DNA from: Catenulispora sp. GP43 | GTDB lineage: Bacteria > Actinomycetota > Actinomycetes > Streptomycetales > Catenulisporaceae | DNA length: 64,000 nt | Reading direction: 5' to 3' | NCBI RefSeq assembly: GCF_041260665.1 | Contig: NZ_JBGCCT010000005.1 | Coordinates: 364,670-428,669 of the forward strand | Shown: positions 56,751-64,000 of the stretch, piece by piece | How positions within the stretch are numbered: position 1 is the stretch's first letter | Layout: each line of letters opens with the position of its first letter | The notes under the pieces: model-generated | The model's database searches: none | What the model saw: the letters and a program-made list of their open reading frames with translations, nothing else | Told to the model about the DNA's origin: nothing | Position numbers and translations under genes: made by a program

Positions 56751-56772
56751 CAATATTTAGTTTACTTTACTG
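56751..56772 (+). promoter_or_regulatory. AT-rich operator-like element before the ROK operon
   Basis: An almost purely A/T/C stretch with repeated TTTA[GC]T (ATTTAGTTTACTTTACT) in otherwise GC-rich DNA, about 90 bp before the ROK start. Motifs of this kind (TTAGT/TTTACT repeats) are the usual targets of ROK-type repressors and also contain -10-like hexamers. The 311-bp gap between the protease and the ROK gene holds only this element, a repeat and the terminator. Confidence 0.5.
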
Positions 56773-56860
56773 ACGAACTCGCACGGCGCTTCATCCCCGC
56801 TTCACCCGAGCACCCCCCCAAGCCCCACCCGCACGGCACGACACCCTCTGAGGAGGACGC

Positions 56861-57790
56861 TTGCACCCGCCCGTTGTGCTGGGAATCGACTTCGGCGGCA
56901 CCAAGACCGCGATGGCGGTCGCCGAGCCCACGCCCGGCCCCCGCCTCGGGGCCTCCACCGTCCCGACCCACGCTGCCGAGGGCGGCCGGGCCTCGCTCGG
57001 CCGCGGTCTGCGCGCCGCGCGGGCGCTGCTGGACCGGGTGGCGCCGGGGCGCGAGCCGGTCGCGGTCGGGGTGTCGACCATCGGTATCCCGCGGGACTCC
57101 GGGGTCGATCTGGCCCCGAACATCCCGGGCTGGGCCGATCTGGCGCTGGCCAAGGAGATCCAGGCGGCGTTCCCCGCTTCGGAGGTCCGGGTCGAGACCG
57201 ATGTGAAGGCCGCCGCCCGGGTCGAGGCCGTCGAGGGCGCGCTGAAGGACGCCGATCCCGGCCTGTATCTCAACCTCGGGACCGGGCTGGCCGTCGCCAT
57301 CGTCACCAAGGGCGAGGTCATCGCCGGGCGCAACGGCGCCGCCGGGGAGATCGGCTACAACCTGCGGGCGCTGGCCGACGTCGGCGTCGCGGCCGGGCAG
57401 CGGTCGATCCTGGAGGACCAGGTGAGCGGGATCGGGCTGCTGGCCCGGGCCAAGGAACTGCTGCCGGACGCCACCGGGGCCAAGGACCTGTTCGCCGCGG
57501 TGAGCCAGGACCCCCGTGCCGCTCAGGTCCTGCGGGAGTTCACCGACGAGCTGGCGTTCCATCTGGTGAACCTGGCCATCGCCGTGGACCCGGCGCGGAT
57601 CGCGGTCGGCGGCGGCATGGTGCGGTCCTGGCCCGTGCTCTACGCGCCGTTGCGCCGAGCGCTGGACGCCGCGGTGCCGTTCCCGCCGGAGCTGGTGCAG
57701 GCCGCGTTCCCCTTCGACGCGCCGTTGGCCGGCGCGCTGGCCCTGGCCCGGGCCGCTCTGGAAACCTCCACGACCTCAAAATCCCCCTGA
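56861..57790 (+). CDS. ROK-family sugar kinase-like protein
   Basis: A 309-residue ROK protein without an N-terminal HTH, so a kinase rather than a repressor. GIDFGGTKTAMA is the phosphate-binding loop and LYLNLGTGLAVAIV and GAAGEIGYNL follow. The usual zinc motif (C-x-C-G-x-x-G-C-x-E) after the GE-x-GH box is absent, and the catalytic Asp strand reads LAPNIPGW. Zinc-free ROK kinases exist, so activity on glucose, ManNAc or GlcNAc is still possible. TTG 56861 is supported by GAGGAGG 4-6 bp upstream. It heads the ABC importer gene set. Confidence 0.85.
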   Translation: MHPPVVLGIDFGGTKTAMAVAEPTPGPRLGASTVPTHAAEGGRASLGRGLRAARALLDRVAPGREPVAVGVSTIGIPRDSGVDLAPNIPGWADLALAKEIQAAFPASEVRVETDVKAAARVEAVEGALKDADPGLYLNLGTGLAVAIVTKGEVIAGRNGAAGEIGYNLRALADVGVAAGQRSILEDQVSGIGLLARAKELLPDATGAKDLFAAVSQDPRAAQVLREFTDELAFHLVNLAIAVDPARIAVGGGMVRSWPVLYAPLRRALDAAVPFPPELVQAAFPFDAPLAGALALARAALETSTTSKSP

Positions 57791-57986
57791 TGACACGGCA
57801 TTGCTTCTCTGTGACGATCAGGGACTTCGCACGACCGGCAAGCGCACCACAGCACCATGCAGCACAGCACACCGCGTCACAGCACACCGCACCACAGCAG
57901 TTCGCACCACCGACAAAAGCAAGGCACCACACCACGAAGCCAACCACGGGCGCCACATCCCGCAGTTACCGGAAAGGAACCCCAGC
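57791..57986 (+). other. C/A-rich leader of the binding-protein gene
   Basis: This 196-bp gap is strikingly poor in G on the plus strand (57840-57960) with repeated CAGCACAC/CACACCG units. No hairpin is obvious. It likely forms an unstructured 5' leader ahead of the GGAAAGGAA ribosome binding site at about 57970, or an mRNA feature raising expression of the solute-binding protein. Confidence 0.4.
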
Positions 57987-59714
57987 ATGAGGCGCAGGAA
58001 ATCGTCACTCCTTGCGATCGCCGTCTCCATAGGCCTGGCGGCATCCGCGTGCGCGAGCACCAAGCACACCTCGGATTCCAACAGCGGCGGCTCCACCGCG
58101 GCCAGCTCGGCCGGCGGTTCGTCCACGGGGACCGCCGCGAGCTACAAGCAGGGTGGGACGCTCACCATCTCCAACGAGCAGGGTCAGACCTGGCCGTGCT
58201 CGTTCAACCCGTACAACTCCAGCTTCAACCTGGAGTCCCTCGGCTTCGTCTACGAGCCGCTGATCTACACCAACATCCTGCAGGACGCCAAGGAGACGCC
58301 GATGCTGGCGTCGAGCTACCAGTGGAACGCGGACAAGACGCAGATCACCTTCACCATCCGCGACGGGGTGAAGTGGAGTGACGGCCAGCCGCTGACCGCG
58401 GACGACGTGGCCTACACGTACAACCTGATGAAGCAGACCCCGGCGCTGGACAACTACTCGCTGTGGTCCGCGGCCGGCCTGACCAGTGTGACGGCCACCG
58501 GCAACCAGGTCACCATGGCCTTCAAGCAGAACGCGCAGGTGTACTTCTACACCTTCGCCACGCTGGTCGGCATCGTGCCCAAGCACATCTGGTCCACCGG
58601 CGACGCCGCCGCGCACCCGGACACCTGGACCGACCCGGACCCGATCGGCTCCGGGCCCTACACGGTCAAGTGCACGCCGAACAACATGGAGTACACGGCC
58701 AACCCGAACTTCTGGCAGCCCGGCAAGCCCTACGTGACCAAGCTGGAGTACCCGGCCTACCTGGACAACAGCCCGGCGAACCAGGACCTGGCCAGCGGCA
58801 AGGCGCAGTGGGGCTCGCAGTTCATCACCGGCATCAAGTCCTTCTACCTGAGCAAGTCGCAGGACAACCACACCTGGTCCCCGCCCGTCCTGAACGTCTC
58901 GATCATCCCGAACCTGGACCCCTCGCACGCGGCCACCAGCAAGCTCGGGGTCCGCCAGGCCATCGCCTACGCGATCGACAAGGCCAAGGTCTCGGCGATC
59001 GGCGAGGACGGCCAGCAGCTGCCGGGCAACCAGAGCGGCGTGGTCACCCCGACGTTCACCAAGTTCAACGACGCGGGCGCGATCTCCGCGGCCGGCTACG
59101 ACAAGCCCGACATGGCCAAGGCCCAGGCGGCGCTGGCCGGCGCCGGGTACAGCCCGAGCAACCCGCTGAACCTGACGATCATCTCGATCCAGGGCTACAC
59201 CGACTGGGACGCCTCGATCGCGATCATCAAGGACGAGCTCAAGCCGCTGGGCATCAACCTCACCGAGAGCTCGCTGACGAACCAGACCTACTTCGACAAG
59301 CTCTACAAGGGCGACTTCGACCTGGCCTACGGCTCCCAGCCCTCCGCCGGCCCGTCCCCCTACACCGAGCTGCGCGCGTGGCTGCACTCGGCGAACACCG
59401 CGCCGATCGGCCAGAGCGCGTCGGCGGGCAACTTCGAGCGCTACAAGAACCCCGACGTCGACAAGCTGCTCGACTCGTACGCCACCGCGAGCTCCGAGGA
59501 CCAGCAGGTCTCGATGATCAAGCAGATCAGCACGCACATGCTGCAGGACCTGCCGTTCATCCCGGTGACGGAGTCCGCGGACTGGTTCCAGTACAACACC
59601 AAGAACTTCGGCGGCTGGCCGACGGCGGACAACCCGTACGCGCAGCCCTCGGCGTACAACTTCCCGGACAACGAGCAGGTGCTGCTGCACCTGTACTACA
59701 AGCCGGCCCAGTAA
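57987..59714 (+). CDS. Family-5 extracellular solute-binding lipoprotein
   Basis: A 575-residue SBP_bac_5 protein: signal with lipobox ASAC (C22), Ser/Gly/Thr linker, then GGTLTISNEQGQTWPCSFNP and the family stretch FTIRDGVKWSDGQPLTADDV, TDPDPIGSGPYTV, and VRQAIAYAIDKAKV. Family-5 binding proteins capture oligopeptides, nickel, or oligosaccharides. The ROK gene upstream favours a sugar ligand, while the homologous transporters (Opp/Dpp) favour peptides. Anchored outside the membrane, it delivers the ligand to the permeases below. Confidence 0.93.
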   Translation: MRRRKSSLLAIAVSIGLAASACASTKHTSDSNSGGSTAASSAGGSSTGTAASYKQGGTLTISNEQGQTWPCSFNPYNSSFNLESLGFVYEPLIYTNILQDAKETPMLASSYQWNADKTQITFTIRDGVKWSDGQPLTADDVAYTYNLMKQTPALDNYSLWSAAGLTSVTATGNQVTMAFKQNAQVYFYTFATLVGIVPKHIWSTGDAAAHPDTWTDPDPIGSGPYTVKCTPNNMEYTANPNFWQPGKPYVTKLEYPAYLDNSPANQDLASGKAQWGSQFITGIKSFYLSKSQDNHTWSPPVLNVSIIPNLDPSHAATSKLGVRQAIAYAIDKAKVSAIGEDGQQLPGNQSGVVTPTFTKFNDAGAISAAGYDKPDMAKAQAALAGAGYSPSNPLNLTIISIQGYTDWDASIAIIKDELKPLGINLTESSLTNQTYFDKLYKGDFDLAYGSQPSAGPSPYTELRAWLHSANTAPIGQSASAGNFERYKNPDVDKLLDSYATASSEDQQVSMIKQISTHMLQDLPFIPVTESADWFQYNTKNFGGWPTADNPYAQPSAYNFPDNEQVLLHLYYKPAQ

Positions 59715-59831
59715 CCGCGAGACCGCCCCGCGTCTGAGCGGGACCGAAGGCGGCGTCCGGAGCCGTACCCCCGGACGCCGCTGTTCCCCGCCACCCCCGC
59801 GCATACGTTAAGTCAACGAAAGGACAGAGGG

Positions 59832-60818
59832 TTGAGATATCTTCTGCGCCGAGTAGGGTTCTTCCTTCTCACCCTCTGGGCCGCCCTCACACTGAACTTC
59901 TTCCTGCCGCACTTCATGCCCGGCAGTCCGATCAACACCCTGCGGGCCCAGACCAAGGGCCGGGTCTCGGACGCCCAGCTGGAGCAGATCCTGACCTCGT
60001 TCGGCTACAAGCCGCACGCGAACATGTTCTCGCAGTACTTCGACTACCTCGGCAACATGGTCACCGGCAACTGGGGCGTGTCCCTGGGCAGCTCGCTGGG
60101 CACGCCGGTGTCGAAACTGATCGGCGAGTCGCTCCCGTGGACGCTGGGCCTGGTGGGCGTCACCACGGTGCTGGCGTTCCTGCTCGGCTCGCTGATCGGC
60201 ACGATCGCGGCGTGGCGCCGCGGCGGCGTCGTGGACTCGGTGCTGCCCTCGGTCTTCGTGGTCACCAGCGCGCTGCCGTACTTCGTCGTCGGGCTGTTCC
60301 TGATCCTGTTCATGACGATCGACAACACCTGGCTGCCGTCCTCGGGCAACTACGACACCTCGATCGTGCCGGGCTTCTCGCCGGGCTTCGTCGGCAGCGT
60401 CGTGAAGTACGCGGCCCTGCCGGCGCTGACACTGCTGATCACCTCGATCGGCGGCTGGGTGCTGACCATGCGCAACAACATGATCACCACGCTGGCCGAG
60501 GACTACATCCGGATGGGCCGGGCCAAGGGCCTGTCCGACCGCAAGGTGATGCTGAACTACGCCGCGCGCAACGCCTTCCTGCCCAACCTGTCCGGCTTCG
60601 CGATGTCGATCGGCTTCGTGCTCACCGGCGCGATCCTGGTCGAGAAGATCTTCAACTACCCGGGTCTGGGCTACCAGCTCTACAACGCGGTCAACAGCAT
60701 CGACTACCCGATGATGCAGACCCTGTTCATGTTGTTCACGGTGGCGGTGCTCGGCGCCCTGCTGATCTGCGACCTGGTCACCGTGTGGCTGGACCCGCGT
60801 ACCCGGGCGAAGGGGTGA
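59832..60818 (+). CDS. ABC permease, DppB/OppB type
   Basis: A 328-residue inner-membrane permease with six helices; first helix FFLLTLWAALTLNFFL, Opp-type MPGSPINTLRAQ, and the EAA loop IRMGRAKGLSDRKVMLNYAA (G near the middle) that contacts the ATPase. TTG 59832 is preceded by AAAGGA. It follows the binding-protein gene after 117 bp. Confidence 0.93.
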   Translation: MRYLLRRVGFFLLTLWAALTLNFFLPHFMPGSPINTLRAQTKGRVSDAQLEQILTSFGYKPHANMFSQYFDYLGNMVTGNWGVSLGSSLGTPVSKLIGESLPWTLGLVGVTTVLAFLLGSLIGTIAAWRRGGVVDSVLPSVFVVTSALPYFVVGLFLILFMTIDNTWLPSSGNYDTSIVPGFSPGFVGSVVKYAALPALTLLITSIGGWVLTMRNNMITTLAEDYIRMGRAKGLSDRKVMLNYAARNAFLPNLSGFAMSIGFVLTGAILVEKIFNYPGLGYQLYNAVNSIDYPMMQTLFMLFTVAVLGALLICDLVTVWLDPRTRAKG

Positions 60819-60825
60819 GGAGCGT

Positions 60826-61839
60826 ATGACGACCCTGACATCGGCGGACTCCGCGACCCCGCAGGCCCCGGCCGGCACTCCGGCGCCCGGGCGGCGCCGC
60901 GGCCGCGGCGGCGTGTGGCGCTCGTTCCTGAGCAACCGCAAGGCCAACGTCGGCTTCGGCATGTTCTTCGTGCTCCTGGTGATGGCGGTGTTCCCGTCGC
61001 TGTTCACCTCGGTGTCCGACCCGACCGCGCCGGCCAGGTTCACGCCGCGGCTGACCCCCTCCGGGGCGCACTGGTTCGGCACCACCTCGCTGGGCCAGGA
61101 CATCTGGGCGCTGTTCGTCTACGGCGCCCGCGAACCCCTGATCATCGCGGTGGTGGCCGGGGGACTGGCGACCATCGTCTCGGTGCTGGTCGGCGTCTCG
61201 GCCGCCTACCTTGGCGGGATCCCGGACGACATCATCTCCTTCGTCACCAACGTGGTGCTGGTCATCCCGACCTTCCCGCTGGTCATCGTGCTGTCCGCGT
61301 ACGCCGGCAAGCCGACTCTGACGATCATGATCGCGGTCCTGGTGGTCACCGGCTGGTCCTACGGGGCCAACCAGATGCGGGCCCAGGCTCTGTCGCTGCG
61401 CAACCGCGACTTCCTGGAGTCGGCGCGGGTCCGCGGCGAGCGCCGGTCCTACATCATCGTCTTCGAGATGCTGCCGACGATGACCTCGCTGATCATCGCC
61501 AACTTCCTCGGTGCCGCCCTGTACTCTGTGCTCGCCGCGGCCGGCCTGCAGTTCCTGGGCCTGGGCGACCCGAACTCGGACAGCTGGGGCACCATGCTCT
61601 ACTGGGCCGACTCGCAGTCCGCGCTGGAGTCCGGCACCGCGTGGTGGGCCATCCTGCCGGCCATCGGCATCGCCGTCCTCGGCGTCGCCTTCGCCCTGAT
61701 GAACTACGCCTTCGACGAGATCAGCAACCCGGCCCTGCGCCCCGTGCGCAGGCAGCGCGGCAGGAAGCTCGGTACGCGCCGCCGTCCCGGGTCCGTGCGG
61801 ACCGCCGCGATCGCCGGCGGAGGTGCTGGAAATGAGTGA
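60826..61839 (+). CDS. ABC permease, DppC/OppC type
   Basis: A 337-residue permease, 7 bp after the first: an N-terminal Pro/Gly/Arg-rich tail, WFGTTSLGQDIWALFVYGAR (DppC hallmark G-T-x-x-x-G-x-D), six helices and EAA loop SARVRGERRSYIIVFEMLP. It pairs with the DppB-type subunit. Its end overlaps the next gene by 8 bp. Confidence 0.93.
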   Translation: MTTLTSADSATPQAPAGTPAPGRRRGRGGVWRSFLSNRKANVGFGMFFVLLVMAVFPSLFTSVSDPTAPARFTPRLTPSGAHWFGTTSLGQDIWALFVYGAREPLIIAVVAGGLATIVSVLVGVSAAYLGGIPDDIISFVTNVVLVIPTFPLVIVLSAYAGKPTLTIMIAVLVVTGWSYGANQMRAQALSLRNRDFLESARVRGERRSYIIVFEMLPTMTSLIIANFLGAALYSVLAAAGLQFLGLGDPNSDSWGTMLYWADSQSALESGTAWWAILPAIGIAVLGVAFALMNYAFDEISNPALRPVRRQRGRKLGTRRRPGSVRTAAIAGGGAGNE

Positions 61840-62845
61840 GCTGATGCCCGAGCCGACGAGCTCCGAAGCCCTGCTGCGGGTCAGGGACCTGCGGGTGGAG
61901 TACGCCACCTCCAACGGCCCGGTGGAGGCCGTGTCCGGCGTCGACCTGACGCTGGCCCAGGGCGAGTTCCTGGGCGTGGTCGGCGAGTCCGGCTGCGGCA
62001 AGTCCACCATGCTGTTCGGCATCGCCCAACTGCTGAACCCGCCGGCCTCGGTGACCGGCGGCGAGGTCTGGTTCAAGGGCCAGAACATGGTCGCGATGAC
62101 CGCCAAGTCCCTGAACACCATGCGCTGGCGCGACTTCTCGGTCGTGATGCAGAGCGCGATGAACGCCCTGAACCCGGTCCACACCATCGGGAGGCAGTTC
62201 AAGGACGCGATCAAGGCGCACGCCAAGTGGTCCGAGACCCAGATCCGGGTCCGCTCGGCCGAGGTGCTGGACCTGGTCGGCATCGACCCGGTGCACCTGA
62301 AGTCGTTCCCGCACCAGCTCTCCGGCGGTATGCGCCAGCGCGCGATGATCGCCATGGCGCTGCTGTTCACCCCGGACCTGATCGTCATGGACGAGCCGAC
62401 CTCCGCCCTGGACGTGGTGGCGCAGCGCTCGCTGATGGCGCAGATCAAGGAGCTGCAGAGGCAGCTGGGCTTCGCGGTGATCTTCGTGACCCACGACATG
62501 TCCCTGGTCAGCCACTTCTCCGACCGGCTGATGGTGATGTACGCCGGCCAGGTCGTGGAGCTGGGCGCCACCCGGTCGGTCTTCGACGCCCCGGCCCACC
62601 CCTACAGCCAGGGCCTGCTGGACGCCTTCCCCTCGATCCGGGGCGAGAAGAAGCGCCTGACCGGCATCCCCGGCGCGCCCCCGAACCTGGGCAAGCCCCC
62701 CTCGGGCTGCCGGTTCCACCCGCGCTGTCCGGTGGCGATGGACCGCTGCAAGGTGGACGCGCCGCAGCTGTACACCGTCGGTTCCGTCCAGGCCCGGTGC
62801 CTGCTGCACGAGCCGGTGCCCGTGAGCGTGGAGGTCGAGTCGTGA
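61832..62845 (+). CDS. ABC ATPase, DppD/OppD type
   Basis: A 337-residue ATPase: Walker A GESGCGKST (near 50), Q-loop SVVMQSAMNALNPV, signature LSGGMRQRAMIA, Walker B LIVMDEPTSALD, H-loop VTHD, and the oligopeptide C-terminal domain with GCRFHPRCPVAMDRC whose four Cys may bind an Fe-S cluster. ATG 61832 has GGAGG 9 bp upstream; the GTG at 61823 is less suitable. It drives import with the other ATPase. Confidence 0.94.
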   Translation: MSELMPEPTSSEALLRVRDLRVEYATSNGPVEAVSGVDLTLAQGEFLGVVGESGCGKSTMLFGIAQLLNPPASVTGGEVWFKGQNMVAMTAKSLNTMRWRDFSVVMQSAMNALNPVHTIGRQFKDAIKAHAKWSETQIRVRSAEVLDLVGIDPVHLKSFPHQLSGGMRQRAMIAMALLFTPDLIVMDEPTSALDVVAQRSLMAQIKELQRQLGFAVIFVTHDMSLVSHFSDRLMVMYAGQVVELGATRSVFDAPAHPYSQGLLDAFPSIRGEKKRLTGIPGAPPNLGKPPSGCRFHPRCPVAMDRCKVDAPQLYTVGSVQARCLLHEPVPVSVEVES

Positions 62846-63864
62846 GCCAGAACCCGGTGCGGACCCAGAGCGACCCGTTGCTGCGGACGGTCGACCTGAC
62901 CCGGCACTTCAGGATCGGCGGCGGTTTCTCCCGCAACAACCTGCACGCCGTGGACCAGGTGAACCTGACCATCAACCGGCGCGAGATCGTGGCCCTGGTC
63001 GGCGAGTCCGGCAGCGGCAAGTCGACCATCGCCCGGCTGCTGGCCCAGGTCTACAAGCCGACCTCCGGCCAGATCGTCTTCGAGGGCAAGCCCCTGAGCG
63101 AGCTGCGGGGCCGCAAGGCGCAACTGGGCTACCGCAGCGACGTGCCGATGGTGTTCCAGGACCCGTTCGCCTCGCTGAACCCGGCCTACCGCGTCTCCCA
63201 CGGCATCGAGCGCGGCCTGAAGCTGCACCGCACGGAGCTGTCGGCGGCGCAGCGCGAGCAGGAGGCCGAGCGCGTGGTGGAGGCGGTCGGCCTGAACCCG
63301 GCCGCCGAGATCCTGCAGCGGTATCCGTACGAGCTGTCCGGCGGGCAGCGCCAGCGCATCGGGTTCGCGCAGGCGCTGGCGTACCGGCCGAAGCTGATCC
63401 TGGCCGACGAGCCGGTCTCGATGCTGGACGTCTCGATCCGCATCGGCCTGCTGAACGTGATGGCGGACCTGCGGGAGACGGAGGACGTCTCCTTCCTGTA
63501 CATCACGCACGACATCGCCAGCGCCCGCTACGTCAGCGACCGCGTGATGGTGATGTACGGCGGCCACATCGTGGAGGCCGGACCGACGGAGTCGGTGCTG
63601 CAGGACCCGAAGCATCCCTACACGCAGCTGCTGCTGTCGGCGGTGCCCGACCCGCGCGCTCCGCTGTCGGTGGACGCGGAGACGGCGAAGGCGGAGCCGC
63701 CGAAGGTGGTGAACCCCAAGCCCGGCTGCCGTTTCCGCGACCGGTGCCCGGTGGCCGAGGCCATCTGCCACGAGAAGACGCCGGTGTTGCAGGAGCTTGC
63801 TCCGAAGCACGAGGCCGCGTGCCATGTGGCGCAGCGGGCGACGGCGGGAGCGGCTGCGCGCTGA
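62842..63864 (+). CDS. ABC ATPase, DppF/OppF type
   Basis: A 340-residue ATPase starting GTG 62842 inside the preceding stop (GTGA). Walker A GESGSGKST, signature LSGGQRQRIGFA, Walker B LILADEPVSMLD, VTHD-equivalent ITHD, and GCRFRDRCPVAEAIC at the end. Last gene of the importer set. It completes a full five-component system with the binding protein and two permeases. Confidence 0.94.
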   Translation: MSQNPVRTQSDPLLRTVDLTRHFRIGGGFSRNNLHAVDQVNLTINRREIVALVGESGSGKSTIARLLAQVYKPTSGQIVFEGKPLSELRGRKAQLGYRSDVPMVFQDPFASLNPAYRVSHGIERGLKLHRTELSAAQREQEAERVVEAVGLNPAAEILQRYPYELSGGQRQRIGFAQALAYRPKLILADEPVSMLDVSIRIGLLNVMADLRETEDVSFLYITHDIASARYVSDRVMVMYGGHIVEAGPTESVLQDPKHPYTQLLLSAVPDPRAPLSVDAETAKAEPPKVVNPKPGCRFRDRCPVAEAICHEKTPVLQELAPKHEAACHVAQRATAGAAAR

Positions 63865-63899
63865 TGCGGTGACGCGCGGTGGGTGTGCGCGTGCTTTGC

Positions 63900-64000
63900 G
63901 GTGGGGGGCCCCGCGCACCGGCCGGGGCCCCCCCGGGGCCGGGGCCCGGACGGGGGCCCCCCCGGGCCGCCCCCGGGGGGGCCCACAAAACCCCCCCAGA
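63900..64000. other. Low-complexity G/C contig edge
   Basis: Beyond the stop the sequence turns into almost pure runs of G and C (blocks of 5-7 identical bases) and ends with A4 and C7. No gene or terminator pattern is readable. Base-call or assembly quality here is doubtful. Confidence 0.6.

Noticed and set aside
1..64000. tRNA or rRNA genes
   Set aside because: No cloverleaf-like segment with a T-loop GGTTCGA-type box or rRNA-like conserved stretch was noticed by eye; a covariance-model scan would be decisive.

Overview
The window is high-GC DNA (about 70% by eye) with dense coding, strong G/C third-position bias, GTG/TTG starts, SigE-type sigma factors, CsoR/TetR regulators, a DUF574-type methyltransferase and SpoIIE-type phosphatases. 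This is typical of a filamentous actinomycete (Streptomyces/Catenulispora-like); the species cannot be fixed from the sequence alone. No rRNA, tRNA, insertion sequence, prophage or CRISPR array was seen.

Layout. 1-4.6 kb: edge of a sigma factor, a Clp_N/HTH regulator facing two serine beta-lactamase-fold hydrolases, and an aldo/keto reductase. 4.7-11 kb: LuxR remnant, FAD-linked oxidase, small protein, a phosphoesterase-lipoprotein pair, a SpoIIE phosphatase and a TetR. 11.2-15 kb: a persulfide-sensor-like CsoR with a DUF302 partner, then a 968-residue kinase/vWA/J-domain fusion. 15-22.5 kb: methyltransferase, M20 amidohydrolase, 6-phosphogluconate dehydrogenase, a TetR/FBP-domain pair sharing a perfect operator, a D,D-carboxypeptidase and a YqeY-like protein. 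22.5-31.4 kb: acyl-CoA catabolism. One six-gene minus-strand operon (ACAD, SDR, APH-type kinase, SDR, crotonase, HAD) resembles an unfused ACAD10/ACAD11 or Lva-type 4-hydroxyacyl-CoA pathway; a second operon has two acyl-CoA dehydrogenases. 31.5-38.9 kb: LysR with a DJ-1-like protein, several NAD(P)H oxidoreductases, a SUKH-like protein, a K+ channel with a collagen-like tail and DedA. 38.9-40 kb: about 1 kb of broken gene pieces. 40-46.4 kb: two very large FtsX-type permeases. 46.5-54.8 kb: the most unusual island, an STM4015(x3)-STM4014-STM4013-STM4012-STM4011 operon (LRR-like proteins, ATP-grasp, phosphatase/sulfatase-fold hydrolase, two radical SAM enzymes), with a convergent DUF6745-like pair. 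55-63.9 kb: sedolisin protease, ROK sugar kinase and a complete family-5 ABC importer. The last 100 bases look like low-quality contig end.

Three cross-cutting signals stand out. Many genes have a -10-like hexamer 6-9 nt before the start codon and no ribosome binding site, which suggests leaderless mRNAs. Short tandem repeats with unrelated units recur at or just after stop codons. Several regulators sit next to long perfect palindromes that overlap the core promoter. The best candidate for an undescribed system is the STM401x island: its three LRR-like proteins share an R-x-[IV]-[AS]-V-A-E C-terminus and are encoded directly upstream of the ATP-grasp, hydrolase and radical SAM genes.
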